Assembly: GCA_029860075.1 (NCBI GenBank)
Contig: JAOUBX010000020.1
Location: forward strand, 1-62,321
Direction: 5' to 3'
Length of the DNA stretch: 62,321 nt
Source of the DNA: Deltaproteobacteria bacterium
GTDB taxonomy: Bacteria; Desulfobacterota; JADFVX01
Below are positions 7,678 to 15,929 of this stretch, piece after piece. The number at the start of each line of letters is the position of its first letter. The stretch's first letter is position 1. The notes under the pieces are model-generated. The model worked only from the letters and a program-made list of their open reading frames with translations, searched no databases and was not told the DNA's origin. The position numbers and the translations under genes were made by a program.

Positions 7678-8280
7678 CTATTTTCCGTGAATTACCGTTC
7701 CGATTATCTGCACAACGCCCGGCTCTCCCACGATTGCCCGAAGTACAAGGCTGTTTTCGAATTCAATAGGCTGCTGAAAGCCGATGGTTACGGCATCAAT
7801 GCCGACTGCCGAAGTATTGACGACAACGCCGAAAGGATTGTTCTGAGTTAATCCCCAGTTTTTGAGCGCTGCAATATTGCGCTGAACGATGACCTTTCCG
7901 TCAATTTCGAGAGATACGGCGGTGAGACCGCTGGCGCCGCCCTGTTTGGTCATACGGGCCGCAACAAAGGTTCCGGGGCCTGTAATGTTAACCAGATCGT
8001 GCGTTGAGCCGCTGGCGGGATTTGTAATCAAACCTTCGGCATCGTCAGCTTCCTTAATGGTGGCGCAGTTGCAGCATTCCTTATTCTGAAGATTTTCTGC
8101 AATGTCAGCCAGTGTATCTTTGATATCCTCGAGGTTGTCCCCCACATCTTCCAGTTTGTCGGTAATGTTGCCCAGGTTCTGTGGAACCCCCTTGTCCCCT
8201 GCATTGGCAACGAAGGTAAATGAAAATACAAATGAAAATACAATGCCTGAGATTAAAATCTTTTTAGTTCTTTCAATCAT
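7678..8280 (-). CDS. Exported protein of unknown function with coiled coil and CCNC motif
   Basis: The start at 8280 has GAAGGAGG just upstream and opens a clear signal peptide (IERTKKILISGIVFSFVFSF...ANA, cleavage before GDKG), giving 200 residues. After the signal comes a short acidic amphipathic stretch with heptad-like repeats (NITDKLEDVGDNLEDIKDTL, 38-57) and then KECCNC at 67-72. The C-terminal 120 residues look like a beta-sandwich (FVAARMTKQGG, AVSLEIDGKVIVQ, ALVNT-like strands). A longer upstream start would add 28 residues without a ribosome binding site. It resembles secreted proteins often found as paralogues in metagenomic deltaproteobacteria, but I cannot name a function. It is convergent with the multicopper oxidase and need not be related. 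Confidence 0.7.
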   Translation of the reverse strand: MIERTKKILISGIVFSFVFSFTFVANAGDKGVPQNLGNITDKLEDVGDNLEDIKDTLADIAENLQNKECCNCATIKEADDAEGLITNPASGSTHDLVNITGPGTFVAARMTKQGGASGLTAVSLEIDGKVIVQRNIAALKNWGLTQNNPFGVVVNTSAVGIDAVTIGFQQPIEFENSLVLRAIVGEPGVVQIIGTVIHGK

Positions 8281-8842
8281 TATGTCCTCCTTCAAATAAG
8301 CGATTAAAGTAAAAGTATTTTTTAAGGTCTGCAACAAATTGACAGATAACAGCTTTTGCTTCACCTCCCCTTAAAGCTGATTTATTGTGAATAGAAGGAG
8401 GGAGTGAAGAGAGCATCCCCCCCCTTTTTTTTAGATGGAAAAAGAACCAACCCGTCCATAAATTAACATTACTTTCCATAGATTACAAGATTGATTTTTC
8501 TTTTTTTAAATATATTTTTGCTCAGCCTTGGCGGGTCCGTAAATGATGGGGCTTGATTGAGTTAACTAGTTGATATGAAAGGTAAATAATGTCAAAAGTG
8601 CCCTTTTCCTGAAAGCATGTGCCGAAAGTTAAGCCCCCTTGACAGGGGGGAGAAAAATAATCCAAAAAGACTGTTTAGATAAAAGCCCCGGCCTGGCCAG
8701 GGCTTTTGCGAAACCTGCGAACTGAATATGAGGCCAGGGTATACTTTGTGTGAGAAATATGGCAATAGAATTTGCAATGGATATTTTGTTTTGATAGTAT
8801 CTGAAAATACAAACTAACCCGATAAAAAAAGGAAGGTGACCT
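8281..8842. other. 562-bp divergent intergenic region
   Basis: The region between the minus-strand exported protein and the plus-strand membrane protein contains C-runs and T-runs (8419-8430), a C/G hairpin CCCCCT/AGGGGG (8634-8649) and a terminator-like hairpin (8681-8707). No gene is supported; a minus-strand frame at 8592-8777 overlaps both hairpins. Confidence 0.45.
8681..8707. terminator. Terminator-like hairpin
   Basis: AAAAGCCC (8681-8688) pairs with GGGCTTTT (8700-8707) around a GC-rich inner segment. The T tract is short. It lies upstream of the 8843 gene and has no obvious gene to end on the plus strand. Confidence 0.4.
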
Positions 8843-9244
8843 ATGAGCGAAATATATGAGGCAGCAGGAGAAGGTTTGGAAGGAAGTGTTAAAAATAATT
8901 CCGGCGGAGGGAAAGATATTGAACTTCCGGAAGGAGTAAGCGGCTGGAGCTGGGGTGCTTTTTTATTGAACTGGATATGGGCAATAGGTAACAGTACGTG
9001 GATAGGCCTTCTTGCTATCCTCCCTTATGTTGGGTTGATCTTTTCAATAGTACTGGGCTTTAAAGGAAGAGAGTGGGCATGGAGAAATAAAAGGTGGGAC
9101 AGTTTCGAGCACTTTGAAGCAGTGCAAAAACGCTGGTCTTTTTGGGGTGTTTTGATCATTGTCGGTATTGGGGGGCTGGGTATATTATCCGCAATTCTTA
9201 TTCCTGCTCTCCATGAATATAGAATGAGCGCTGGTGGCTCATAA
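8843..9244 (+). CDS. Small membrane protein, DUF2628-like
   Basis: This 133-residue protein has an AAGGAAGGTGA ribosome binding site before its ATG. After a polar 30-residue N-tail comes the GWSWGAFLLNWIWAIGN segment, then a hydrophobic helix (IGLLAILPYVGLIFSIVLGF) and KGREWAWRNKRWDSFEHFEAVQKRW. This Trp-rich order is typical of DUF2628-type small membrane proteins. A third hydrophobic helix (WGVLIIVGIGGLGILSAILIPAL) ends the protein. The function of the family is unknown. It stands alone with its own terminator. Confidence 0.6.
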   Translation: MSEIYEAAGEGLEGSVKNNSGGGKDIELPEGVSGWSWGAFLLNWIWAIGNSTWIGLLAILPYVGLIFSIVLGFKGREWAWRNKRWDSFEHFEAVQKRWSFWGVLIIVGIGGLGILSAILIPALHEYRMSAGGS

Positions 9245-9632
9245 GGTATGGCGTTTTTTTGTAAATGAGAATTCAGGTCTTCTATTTTAGCGGCATCTTA
9301 TCTTCAAAAATTAAATGACCTTCCCCCCTCTGTTCTCATCTTAAAAGCCCCTTTTTGATCTCAAAAAGGGGCTTTATTGTTTAGTGCTTGAAGTATGAAT
9401 GTTTAAGGACATATCCCTTTACCCTTAAGCGAAGTTTAAACAAAAATTCCGCATGGAAGAATTTATCCGCCAGGATCATGAAGGTTCACGGAAAGAAGAA
9501 AAGGGGAGGGGGAGAGAATAAAATCCAACAAAATGTCCGGTAAAAGTCAGCTTCTGCCTGGCTCTGCTGCAACCTGCAAAGTATTGAGTATAATAATAGG
9601 GTACCTTTATTAAAAAAACCGCAAAGGGGGAC
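9245..9632. other. 388-bp intergenic region
   Basis: It contains the terminator at 9344-9378 and otherwise nothing I can support. A minus-strand frame 9476-9703 overlaps the next gene start and has no ribosome binding site. Confidence 0.4.
9344..9378 (+). terminator. Terminator of the DUF2628-like gene
   Basis: AAAGCCCCTTTTT (9344-9356) and AAAAAGGGGCTTT (9363-9375) form a perfect 13-bp stem with a 6-base GATCTC-type loop, followed by ATT. Confidence 0.8.
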
Positions 9633-10379
9633 ATGCCAATGCCGGAAGAAGATCTGCAGAGGACTAAATTTCTTAAACTGCCTTTTTCATTTGACAGGGA
9701 CAAACTGGAGGAAGATCTATCCAGGATTGCAGATGATGAGTGGATAAATCACTTTAATGTGAAAGCCTGCGAAAAAAGATGGTGTTGCGTGCCTCTCCGT
9801 TCTGTAGAAGGCAAAAAGGACCATATTGTTTCATCGCCCCATGAAACATTTGAAGATACGGAGATACTTGATCGCTGCCCTTATTTCCGGGAGGTCATTG
9901 ATAGCTTCAACTGTGAAAAGACTTCCGTCAGGCTAATGTCTCTGGAAGCAGGCGGGATTATCAAAGAACACTCCGACGGTGATACTTCTTTGGAAGATGG
10001 TATGGTTCGCCTCCACATACCTATTCAGACGGACCCGGAAGTGATATTTACTATCGGCGGTGAAAAAATTCATTTCAGCCGTGGAGATACGTGGTACATC
10101 AATGCGCATGTCAGGCATGGGGTGCAAAATAAAAGTAACCTTCGCAGAATACACTTAATGCTCGACTGCCCGACCAATCCCTGGTTGGAAAAGGTTTTTA
10201 AAGAGGCCGGATATATGGCGAATAAGAAACCTAAATATGGCGATCCCGGCGTAACAGATGAAAATGTGAGAGAGGTTATCAGGCAATTAAAATCAATGGG
10301 AACAAAAGCAGGTGATGAGCTTGCTGAAAAGCTTACGGCCAAAATGGGCCGGGAGCCTGCCGGACTTAGGGACTCGTAG
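9633..10379 (+). CDS. Aspartyl/asparaginyl beta-hydroxylase-like dioxygenase
   Basis: The 248-residue protein matches the Asp/Asn beta-hydroxylase fold of Fe(II)/2-oxoglutarate dioxygenases. Visible are EHSDGD (112-117), supplying the H113-x-D115 pair, RLHIPIQT (126-133), IHFSRGDTWYINAHVRHGVQN (146-166, distal H162) and RRIHLMLDC (171-179, Arg for 2-oxoglutarate). A C-terminal helical extension of about 65 residues follows. These enzymes hydroxylate Asp/Asn residues or small substrates; the target is unknown here. Two ATGs (9633 and 9639) could serve. AAAGGGGG at 9623-9630 fits 9639 better in spacing, but 9633 is used as the longer frame. Confidence 0.75.
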   Translation: MPMPEEDLQRTKFLKLPFSFDRDKLEEDLSRIADDEWINHFNVKACEKRWCCVPLRSVEGKKDHIVSSPHETFEDTEILDRCPYFREVIDSFNCEKTSVRLMSLEAGGIIKEHSDGDTSLEDGMVRLHIPIQTDPEVIFTIGGEKIHFSRGDTWYINAHVRHGVQNKSNLRRIHLMLDCPTNPWLEKVFKEAGYMANKKPKYGDPGVTDENVREVIRQLKSMGTKAGDELAEKLTAKMGREPAGLRDS

Positions 10380-10424
10380 TGAGGGAAAGTAATTTTGAGC
10401 CGGACTTTTCCGCAGCAGCTTCAG

Positions 10425-10443
10425 CCTAAGTCCGACAGGCTCC
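10425..10443. repeat. Intergenic 19-mer repeat, copy 2
   Basis: The sequence is identical to 5281-5299 (CCTAAGTCCGACAGGCTCC). Confidence 0.7.
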
Positions 10444-10692
10444 CGGTACTCACAGAGCTATGCCCTTATTGTTCGTACTCGGGGGTGTTATAGGATTAAA
10501 CTTCAAAAAAATGAGTTTCAGGCAAAAGTTCCTCTTTCACACATTTTTTTTCGACAGGATTTAACTTTCTCTTTTTTCCATCATTTTCGCAGTTAAAAAA
10601 TAGCTTCTCCCTGCGCCCTCTGCATTCTTTGCCGTGAGAATCCTTTTCAACCTGCAACTGTTTTTATTATGAGGATTCATGGATATTTGTTG

Positions 10693-10730
10693 TTGACAAG
10701 TAAATATAATTATGAGTAAATTTACTCATA
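10693..10730 (+). promoter_or_regulatory. Promoter/operator of the DUF4143 ATPase gene
   Basis: TTGACA (10693-10698) is followed by TATGAGTAAATTTACTCATA (10711-10730), a perfect 20-bp palindrome covering the expected -10 region. GAGTAAATT recurs at 10735-10743. This arrangement suggests a repressor site, possibly for a regulator encoded elsewhere. No good -10 hexamer is seen at 17 bp spacing (TAAATT at 18 bp is the best). Confidence 0.45.
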
Positions 10731-10764
10731 GTATTGAGTAAATTGTTAAGTGGTTGAAATATAA

Positions 10765-11946
10765 ATGTTTAAACGGCCTATTTTTTATACTCTCCTTGAG
10801 AGACTAAGCGAAGCAAGGCGCTTTATACAAGTCCTTTCGGGACCACGTCAGACGGGGAAAACGACTATTTCCCGCCAGATTATGGAAGCGTGCGGTATGC
10901 TGTCTCATTACGCGTCGGCTGATGAACCTATGTTGAAGGACCGCATCTGGGTTGAGCAGCAGTGGGAGGCGGCAAGACTGAAAGAAAGGCAGAAGGGTAA
11001 AGTGCTCCTCATTCTTGACGAGGTACAGAAAATACCGAACTGGTCTGAAACGGTCAAGCGCCTGTGGGATGAGGACAGTGCCCGGAAAAGATCGCTTTAC
11101 GTGGTGCTGCTCGGTTCTTCCCCCCTGCTTATGCAGCGGGGGCTTACGGAAAGTCTGGCGGGACGCTTCGAAGTTCTCCCTGTTACACATTGGTCATATG
11201 GGGAAATGAGGGATGCTTATGGATGGGATCTCGAAAAGTATATTTTTTACGGAGGATATCCCGGTGCTGCTCCAGTGGTGGATGATTATCAGCGCTGGAC
11301 GGCATATATCATAAATTCTCTCATAGAAACGTCTATATCAAGGGATATCATGTTAATGACCAGAATAGATAAACCGGTACTACTGAGGTTGCTTTTTGAT
11401 CTTGGTTGCAGCTATTCAGGGCAGGTCCTCTCCTATCAAAAGATGGTAGGACAATTGCAGGATGCGGGAAATACAACGACACTGGCCCACTACCTGAACC
11501 TTCTTGAGGGAGCCGGGTTGCTTACAGGCCTTCAGAAATATGCAGGACAAAAGGTAAGGCGGCGGAGTTCCAGTCCTAAACTCCAGGTACTTAATACTGC
11601 CCTCATGACCACTTCATCGGGCCTTACCTTTGACGAAGCCAGAAAAGATTGTGATTATTGGGGGAGGCTTGTTGAATCGGCAGTCGGTGCGGCGCTGGCC
11701 AACGGAATCAGGGGATCGAATATAAAGCTCTTCTACTGGGCCGGCCGGAACAAAGAAGTTGATTTTGTACTTTGCCGGGGAAAAGAGCTTGTCGCAATTG
11801 AAGTAAAGAGTGGACGAAGAAAAGCGGTATTACCGGGCATTGAGGCTTTTGAGAGAGAATTTCCTCTTAAGAAGAAACTCCTTGTAGGAGCGCAGGGAAT
11901 ATCTCTCGAGGATTTTTTTATTACAAAACCGGAAGCCTTGTTTTAA
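10765..11946 (+). CDS. AAA ATPase with C-terminal DUF4143 domain
   Basis: The 393-residue protein has the standard plan of this widespread family. An AAA_14 ATPase core shows Walker A GPRQTGKTT (26-34) and Walker B LLILDEVQ (81-88) with an arginine-rich sensor region (GSSPLLMQRGLTESLAGRF). A winged-helix segment follows. The DUF4143 end carries FYWAGRNKEVDFVL...LVAIEVKSG (about 330-357), which resembles a PD-(D/E)XK nuclease strand order. The function is unknown. Genes of this type are patchily distributed and often suspected to be toxin, defence or selfish elements. Its upstream palindrome suggests tight control. Confidence 0.8.
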   Translation: MFKRPIFYTLLERLSEARRFIQVLSGPRQTGKTTISRQIMEACGMLSHYASADEPMLKDRIWVEQQWEAARLKERQKGKVLLILDEVQKIPNWSETVKRLWDEDSARKRSLYVVLLGSSPLLMQRGLTESLAGRFEVLPVTHWSYGEMRDAYGWDLEKYIFYGGYPGAAPVVDDYQRWTAYIINSLIETSISRDIMLMTRIDKPVLLRLLFDLGCSYSGQVLSYQKMVGQLQDAGNTTTLAHYLNLLEGAGLLTGLQKYAGQKVRRRSSSPKLQVLNTALMTTSSGLTFDEARKDCDYWGRLVESAVGAALANGIRGSNIKLFYWAGRNKEVDFVLCRGKELVAIEVKSGRRKAVLPGIEAFEREFPLKKKLLVGAQGISLEDFFITKPEALF

Positions 11947-12133
11947 CCCGATAAGAGCATTTTTGTCACTGTCCCCGGCGCAACGCCTTGATTTTACATC
12001 ACTTTAATAAAGATACACACTTAAGCTGTAGTGAAGCATCAGCATTTTGAAGCTAATATGCTACACTATAAATATATGTCCAGGTTTCCTTCCGGGTTTA
12101 ATCAAATGCACTCAAAACTTATTATGAGGAACG

Positions 12134-12868
12134 ATGAAAAAAACAATTATCTTGCTTTGTATTTTGTTCTCGTCAATAGCAGGGGCTGAAGATAAAACAA
12201 TTTCTATTTGCAGTTTTGAATGGCCGCCCCATCACGGGAGAACTTTAAAAGATGGAGGATATACGGCTGATATCATTAAAGCTGTTTTCGAACCGCAAGG
12301 ATATATAATCAAAAAAGAATATTATCCCTGGAAGCGTGCACAATCCTTAGCTATTGAAGGGAAAGAGTGTGACGCCATCACTGAAATTTACATTAATGAA
12401 GAGAGACTGGATTACTACTGGTACGGCGCCCCTTATTCAATTCACGAGGTCTATCTTATAGCGCTTAAATCCCATTCAATAAAAAATTACAATAACTTAC
12501 GGGAATTAAAAGGATTAAAGTTTGGATACAATAGCGGGGGATCACTCTCTCAAGCCTTTGATTCGGCTGATTATATTCAAAAGTTCGGAACAAAAGGATA
12601 TGAACTGGGGATAAAAATGTTGTTGGCACAGCGCTATGATTTTTACGTGAGCGCTAAATCAGTTGCTTTTTATGAAGCAAGAAAACTCGGGCAACATGAA
12701 AAAATTCATGCCATCGGCAAACCCTTGCAAAGCCAGGCTGTTTATATGGCTTTTTCAAAAGCAAATCCAAAAAATATATCGAGACTGCGAGACTATAACC
12801 GGGGACTTTTTTTACTCCACCAAAGTGGAAAATATTTGGAAATTATGAAAAAGCACGGCTTTGAATAA
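12134..12868 (+). CDS. Periplasmic solute-binding protein (SBP_bac_3 type)
   Basis: This 244-residue protein has a signal peptide (MKKTIILLCILFSSIAGA|ED) and the bilobal amino-acid-binding-protein pattern: SICSFEWPPHHG at the start of the mature protein, GGYTADIIKAVFEPQGY, YYPWKRAQSLAIEGKECDAI, and LKGLKFGYNSGGSLSQ. There is no transporter gene next to it. It lies 21 bp before a membrane-bound hybrid histidine kinase, so I infer a ligand-sensing role for that kinase rather than uptake, as in BvgS-like systems. Confidence 0.75.
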   Translation: MKKTIILLCILFSSIAGAEDKTISICSFEWPPHHGRTLKDGGYTADIIKAVFEPQGYIIKKEYYPWKRAQSLAIEGKECDAITEIYINEERLDYYWYGAPYSIHEVYLIALKSHSIKNYNNLRELKGLKFGYNSGGSLSQAFDSADYIQKFGTKGYELGIKMLLAQRYDFYVSAKSVAFYEARKLGQHEKIHAIGKPLQSQAVYMAFSKANPKNISRLRDYNRGLFLLHQSGKYLEIMKKHGFE

Positions 12869-12889
12869 AAGGCAGAGGGTCACTATAGA

Positions 12890-15547
12890 ATGAAGCCTGT
12901 TTTAAAGTATAGAAAGGATTATCGGCTATCCTATCAGGTATTGATTTATATCATGCTCTGCAGCGCTTTTTTTACCGTTATCGGAACGGGAACTCAGCTC
13001 TATTTTGACTATGACAGAGATATAAAAAGAATATACGAGGATTTGCGGCATATTGAACAGGGATATCTTCAGCCTATTGCAGGTAATGTATGGGCCATGG
13101 ACAGCTTGCAATTAAGGAAAAATTTGCAGGGCGCTTTACAATTACCCGATATCGAATACCTGGAGGTCAATGAATTCAGAGATTCGGCTGATGCCATAAA
13201 AGAAAAAATCGGAAAAAAAGTGTCGGATAATATTATCTCCAAAACATTTATTTTTAAATACGGCCAACAGGAAATACCCTTAGGCAGTCTATTGGTCGTT
13301 GCCAGTAAAGATAATGTTTTGGAGCGATTGAAAGAAAAAGTACTTTTAATATTAGCGACGCAGGCCTTAAAAACCTTTTTTGTATCTATATGTATTCTCG
13401 TTATTTTTTATAGTCTCATTATGAAGCGCCTCAATCTTTTAGCGAGGTATTTCAGCGCCTTTGATATAAACAAATTAGATGCCCCCCTTTCCATTCAGCG
13501 AAAAAGAGAACCTGACTACCCCGATGAGTTCGGTCGTCTTGTCAATTCAGTAAATTTTATGAGAACCCGGCTGAAAGAAAGCATTGAAGAAAGAAACCGT
13601 TCCCAGGAATCCCTGAAAGCGAGTGAAGAAAGATACGAACTTGCTATGCAGTTTGCTAATGACGGCCTTTTTGACTGGAATGTGGAAACTAATGAAATCT
13701 ATTATTCGCCGGGATGGAAGCGATTACTTGGCTATAAAGATAATGAAATTGAAAATAAGTTTTCCGAATGGGAAAGGCTTACCCATAAAGATGATATCAA
13801 AGCTTCCATGGAGATGCTAAATGAACTTCTTGAAGGAAAAAGAGACCGCTTCGAGAAGGAAATGAGGATGCTGCATAAAGACGGTCATTGGGTTGATATT
13901 TTATCACGGGCAAATGTTACTTACAATGAAGAGGGAAAAGAAGGCCGCGTTGTGGGAACCCATATTGATATTACCGAGCGCAAGCGATCGGAGGAAGCGC
14001 TGCGAAAGAGCGAGGAACGATTCAGAACGGTTTTTAAGGCAGCCAATGAAGTGTCTTTTATCGTAACTGACGTCCGGGACCCGGACCCCATCGTGTTGGA
14101 ATTTAGTCCGGGCTCTGAAAATATATTTGGCTATAGTAAAAGCGAGATAATTGGAAAACATGTCTCTCTCTTTTATCTGCCCGATGATGCAGTGAAATTC
14201 CCTGAAGCGCATAGGCAAATGCGAGAAAGTAAAAAGGGATTTTCCGGTGAGACCACCCTGGTAAGAAAGTCGGGCGAAAAATTTCCCGCTTTATTTTCAA
14301 GCTATCCATTGTTTGACGGAAAGGGTGAAATGTACGCTACTTTAGAGGTCTGCTTTGATATAAGCGAAGAACAAAAGCTTGAAGCTCAACTCTATCAGGC
14401 ACAGAAGATGGAATCAATAGGGAGACTTGCCGGCGGCGTGGCTCATGATTTCAATAATATGCTGAGTCTCATCATGGGTCATACGGAAATGATTCTCGAT
14501 GATTTAGAGGAGACAAGTCCGCTTTTTCCCAGGCTTGAGGAAGTCAGAAAAGCTGCGGAACGCTCAACTAATCTCACCCGGCAACTGCTGGCCTTTGCGC
14601 GCAAGCAGACGATGGAACTAAAGGTACTCCATCTCAATGAAGTATTGGAAGAGATGTTAAAAATGTTAAGACGTTTAATCGGTGAAGACATTGATCTTTC
14701 ATGGTGTCCCAAAAAGGATTTATGGCCCGTTAAGTTAGATCCCTCGCAAATAGATCAAATCCTGGCCAATTTATGCGTCAATGCAAGAGATTCTATTACA
14801 GGTATCGGCAAAGTTGTCATTGAGACAGATAATATGAGCATTGATGAGGACGCTTGCCGGGATCATGTCGGTTTGAAGGCCGGCGACTACGTTATGATCG
14901 CAGTGAGCGATAATGGTTGTGGAATGGATAAAAAAACGCTCAAGTATATTTTTGAACCCTTTTTTACGACAAAGGGCGTTGGTAAGGGAACGGGATTAGG
15001 ACTGGCTACAGTATATGGCATTGTTAAACAGAACAATGGCTTCATTGACGTTTATAGCGAGCTTGATGAAGGGACTGTTTTTAAGGTCTACCTGCCTCGC
15101 TATACCGGAAAAATTGAAGAGGAAAAAAAGATAATTACCACTGCGGTGGCAGCAGGTCACGGTGAAGTTATTTTGCTGGTAGAAGATGAAAAATCAATTT
15201 TAAAGATGATGTCAGTGATGCTCGAAAGTCTTGGTTACACTGTCATTGCCTCCGGCAGTCCGGCTGAGGCTATAGATATCACCAAATCATATACCGGTGA
15301 GATTGATCTTCTTTTGTCTGACGTTGTCATGCCTGAAATGAATGGAGGGGCTCTTGCCGCCAAGCTGCTGCAATCCTGTCCCGATCTCAAGTGCCTTTTT
15401 ATGTCGGGGTACACGAGAGACGTGACTGTGCATCACGGTGTGCTGGATGAAGGCGTGCATTTTATTCATAAGCCATTTACTAAGCAGGACCTGGCCGTCA
15501 AGGTGCGCCAGGCTTTAGATGAAGGCAAAGGACCGGCTCAGGGATGA
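12890..15547 (+). CDS. Membrane hybrid histidine kinase with two PAS domains and receiver
   Basis: The 885-residue kinase has a first membrane helix at 17-39, a periplasmic domain at 40-150 and a second helix at 151-178. These are followed by a HAMP-like linker, a PAS domain (245-365, ending DITERKR), a second PAS (372-495), a HisKA domain with phospho-acceptor His 519 (GGVAHDFNN), and a HATPase with DNGCGMD (674-680) and GKGTGLGLA (699-707). The receiver domain has VEDE at 764-767 and phospho-acceptor Asp 811 (LLSDVVMPEMNG). No output gene is adjacent, so the phosphoryl target is elsewhere. The ATG at 12890 has only a weak GAGGGT site. The solute-binding protein upstream probably presents the ligand to the periplasmic domain. 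Confidence 0.85.
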   Translation: MKPVLKYRKDYRLSYQVLIYIMLCSAFFTVIGTGTQLYFDYDRDIKRIYEDLRHIEQGYLQPIAGNVWAMDSLQLRKNLQGALQLPDIEYLEVNEFRDSADAIKEKIGKKVSDNIISKTFIFKYGQQEIPLGSLLVVASKDNVLERLKEKVLLILATQALKTFFVSICILVIFYSLIMKRLNLLARYFSAFDINKLDAPLSIQRKREPDYPDEFGRLVNSVNFMRTRLKESIEERNRSQESLKASEERYELAMQFANDGLFDWNVETNEIYYSPGWKRLLGYKDNEIENKFSEWERLTHKDDIKASMEMLNELLEGKRDRFEKEMRMLHKDGHWVDILSRANVTYNEEGKEGRVVGTHIDITERKRSEEALRKSEERFRTVFKAANEVSFIVTDVRDPDPIVLEFSPGSENIFGYSKSEIIGKHVSLFYLPDDAVKFPEAHRQMRESKKGFSGETTLVRKSGEKFPALFSSYPLFDGKGEMYATLEVCFDISEEQKLEAQLYQAQKMESIGRLAGGVAHDFNNMLSLIMGHTEMILDDLEETSPLFPRLEEVRKAAERSTNLTRQLLAFARKQTMELKVLHLNEVLEEMLKMLRRLIGEDIDLSWCPKKDLWPVKLDPSQIDQILANLCVNARDSITGIGKVVIETDNMSIDEDACRDHVGLKAGDYVMIAVSDNGCGMDKKTLKYIFEPFFTTKGVGKGTGLGLATVYGIVKQNNGFIDVYSELDEGTVFKVYLPRYTGKIEEEKKIITTAVAAGHGEVILLVEDEKSILKMMSVMLESLGYTVIASGSPAEAIDITKSYTGEIDLLLSDVVMPEMNGGALAAKLLQSCPDLKCLFMSGYTRDVTVHHGVLDEGVHFIHKPFTKQDLAVKVRQALDEGKGPAQG

Positions 15548-15929
15548 TTAAGCTATTCCCTTGATATCAATGGATTAAGGCTCCGGAAATACGGGAATAA
15601 ACATACTTGAAACTATTGATGGATTTAAGAGTTATTCATTGACCGGGGTCACATGGCCCCGGTTTTTTTGATATTATTACAATAGTAAGGAAACCTTGCT
15701 TTCGGGGTAAGCGCTTCATGGTAAATAATAGAACCTGAAATGCCTTTTTTCAGGCATTGAATGAGTGCCGGGGCCCATTGATAGTGGTTAGCGGCATCAG
15801 GCTTGATTGATCGAGGAAGATATCGGGAATATTCGCTCAAAGCAAGAAAAAGGGGTGCGTTGTTGCCATAGATAAGTATTGGCATTTTATAAAAATTTAT
15901 TTAGTAACTTTATAGCAAGAGGAGGCGAT
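15548..15929. other. 382-bp intergenic region
   Basis: It contains the kinase terminator at 15642-15669. A 78-codon minus-strand frame (15649-15885) was considered, but it ends inside the terminator hairpin, has no ribosome binding site and matches nothing I know. Confidence 0.4.
15642..15669 (+). terminator. Terminator of the solute-binding protein/kinase operon
   Basis: ACCGGGG (15642-15648) pairs with CCCCGGT (15657-15663) and is followed by seven T residues. Confidence 0.85.

Larger units (their letters stand above)
10380..10764. other. 385-bp intergenic region with an operator-like palindrome
   Basis: It holds copy 2 of the 19-mer (10425-10443) and, near the next gene, TTGACA (10693-10698) followed by a 20-bp palindrome (10711-10730). 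No gene is seen. Confidence 0.5.

Noticed and set aside
8757..8778. Possible sigma54 promoter TGGCAATAGAATTTGCA before the DUF2628-like gene
   Set aside because: GG and GC are 13 bp apart instead of 12, and spacing is strict for sigma54.
15649..15885. 78-codon minus-strand frame after the hybrid kinase
   Set aside because: It ends inside the kinase terminator and has no ribosome binding site or recognisable motif.
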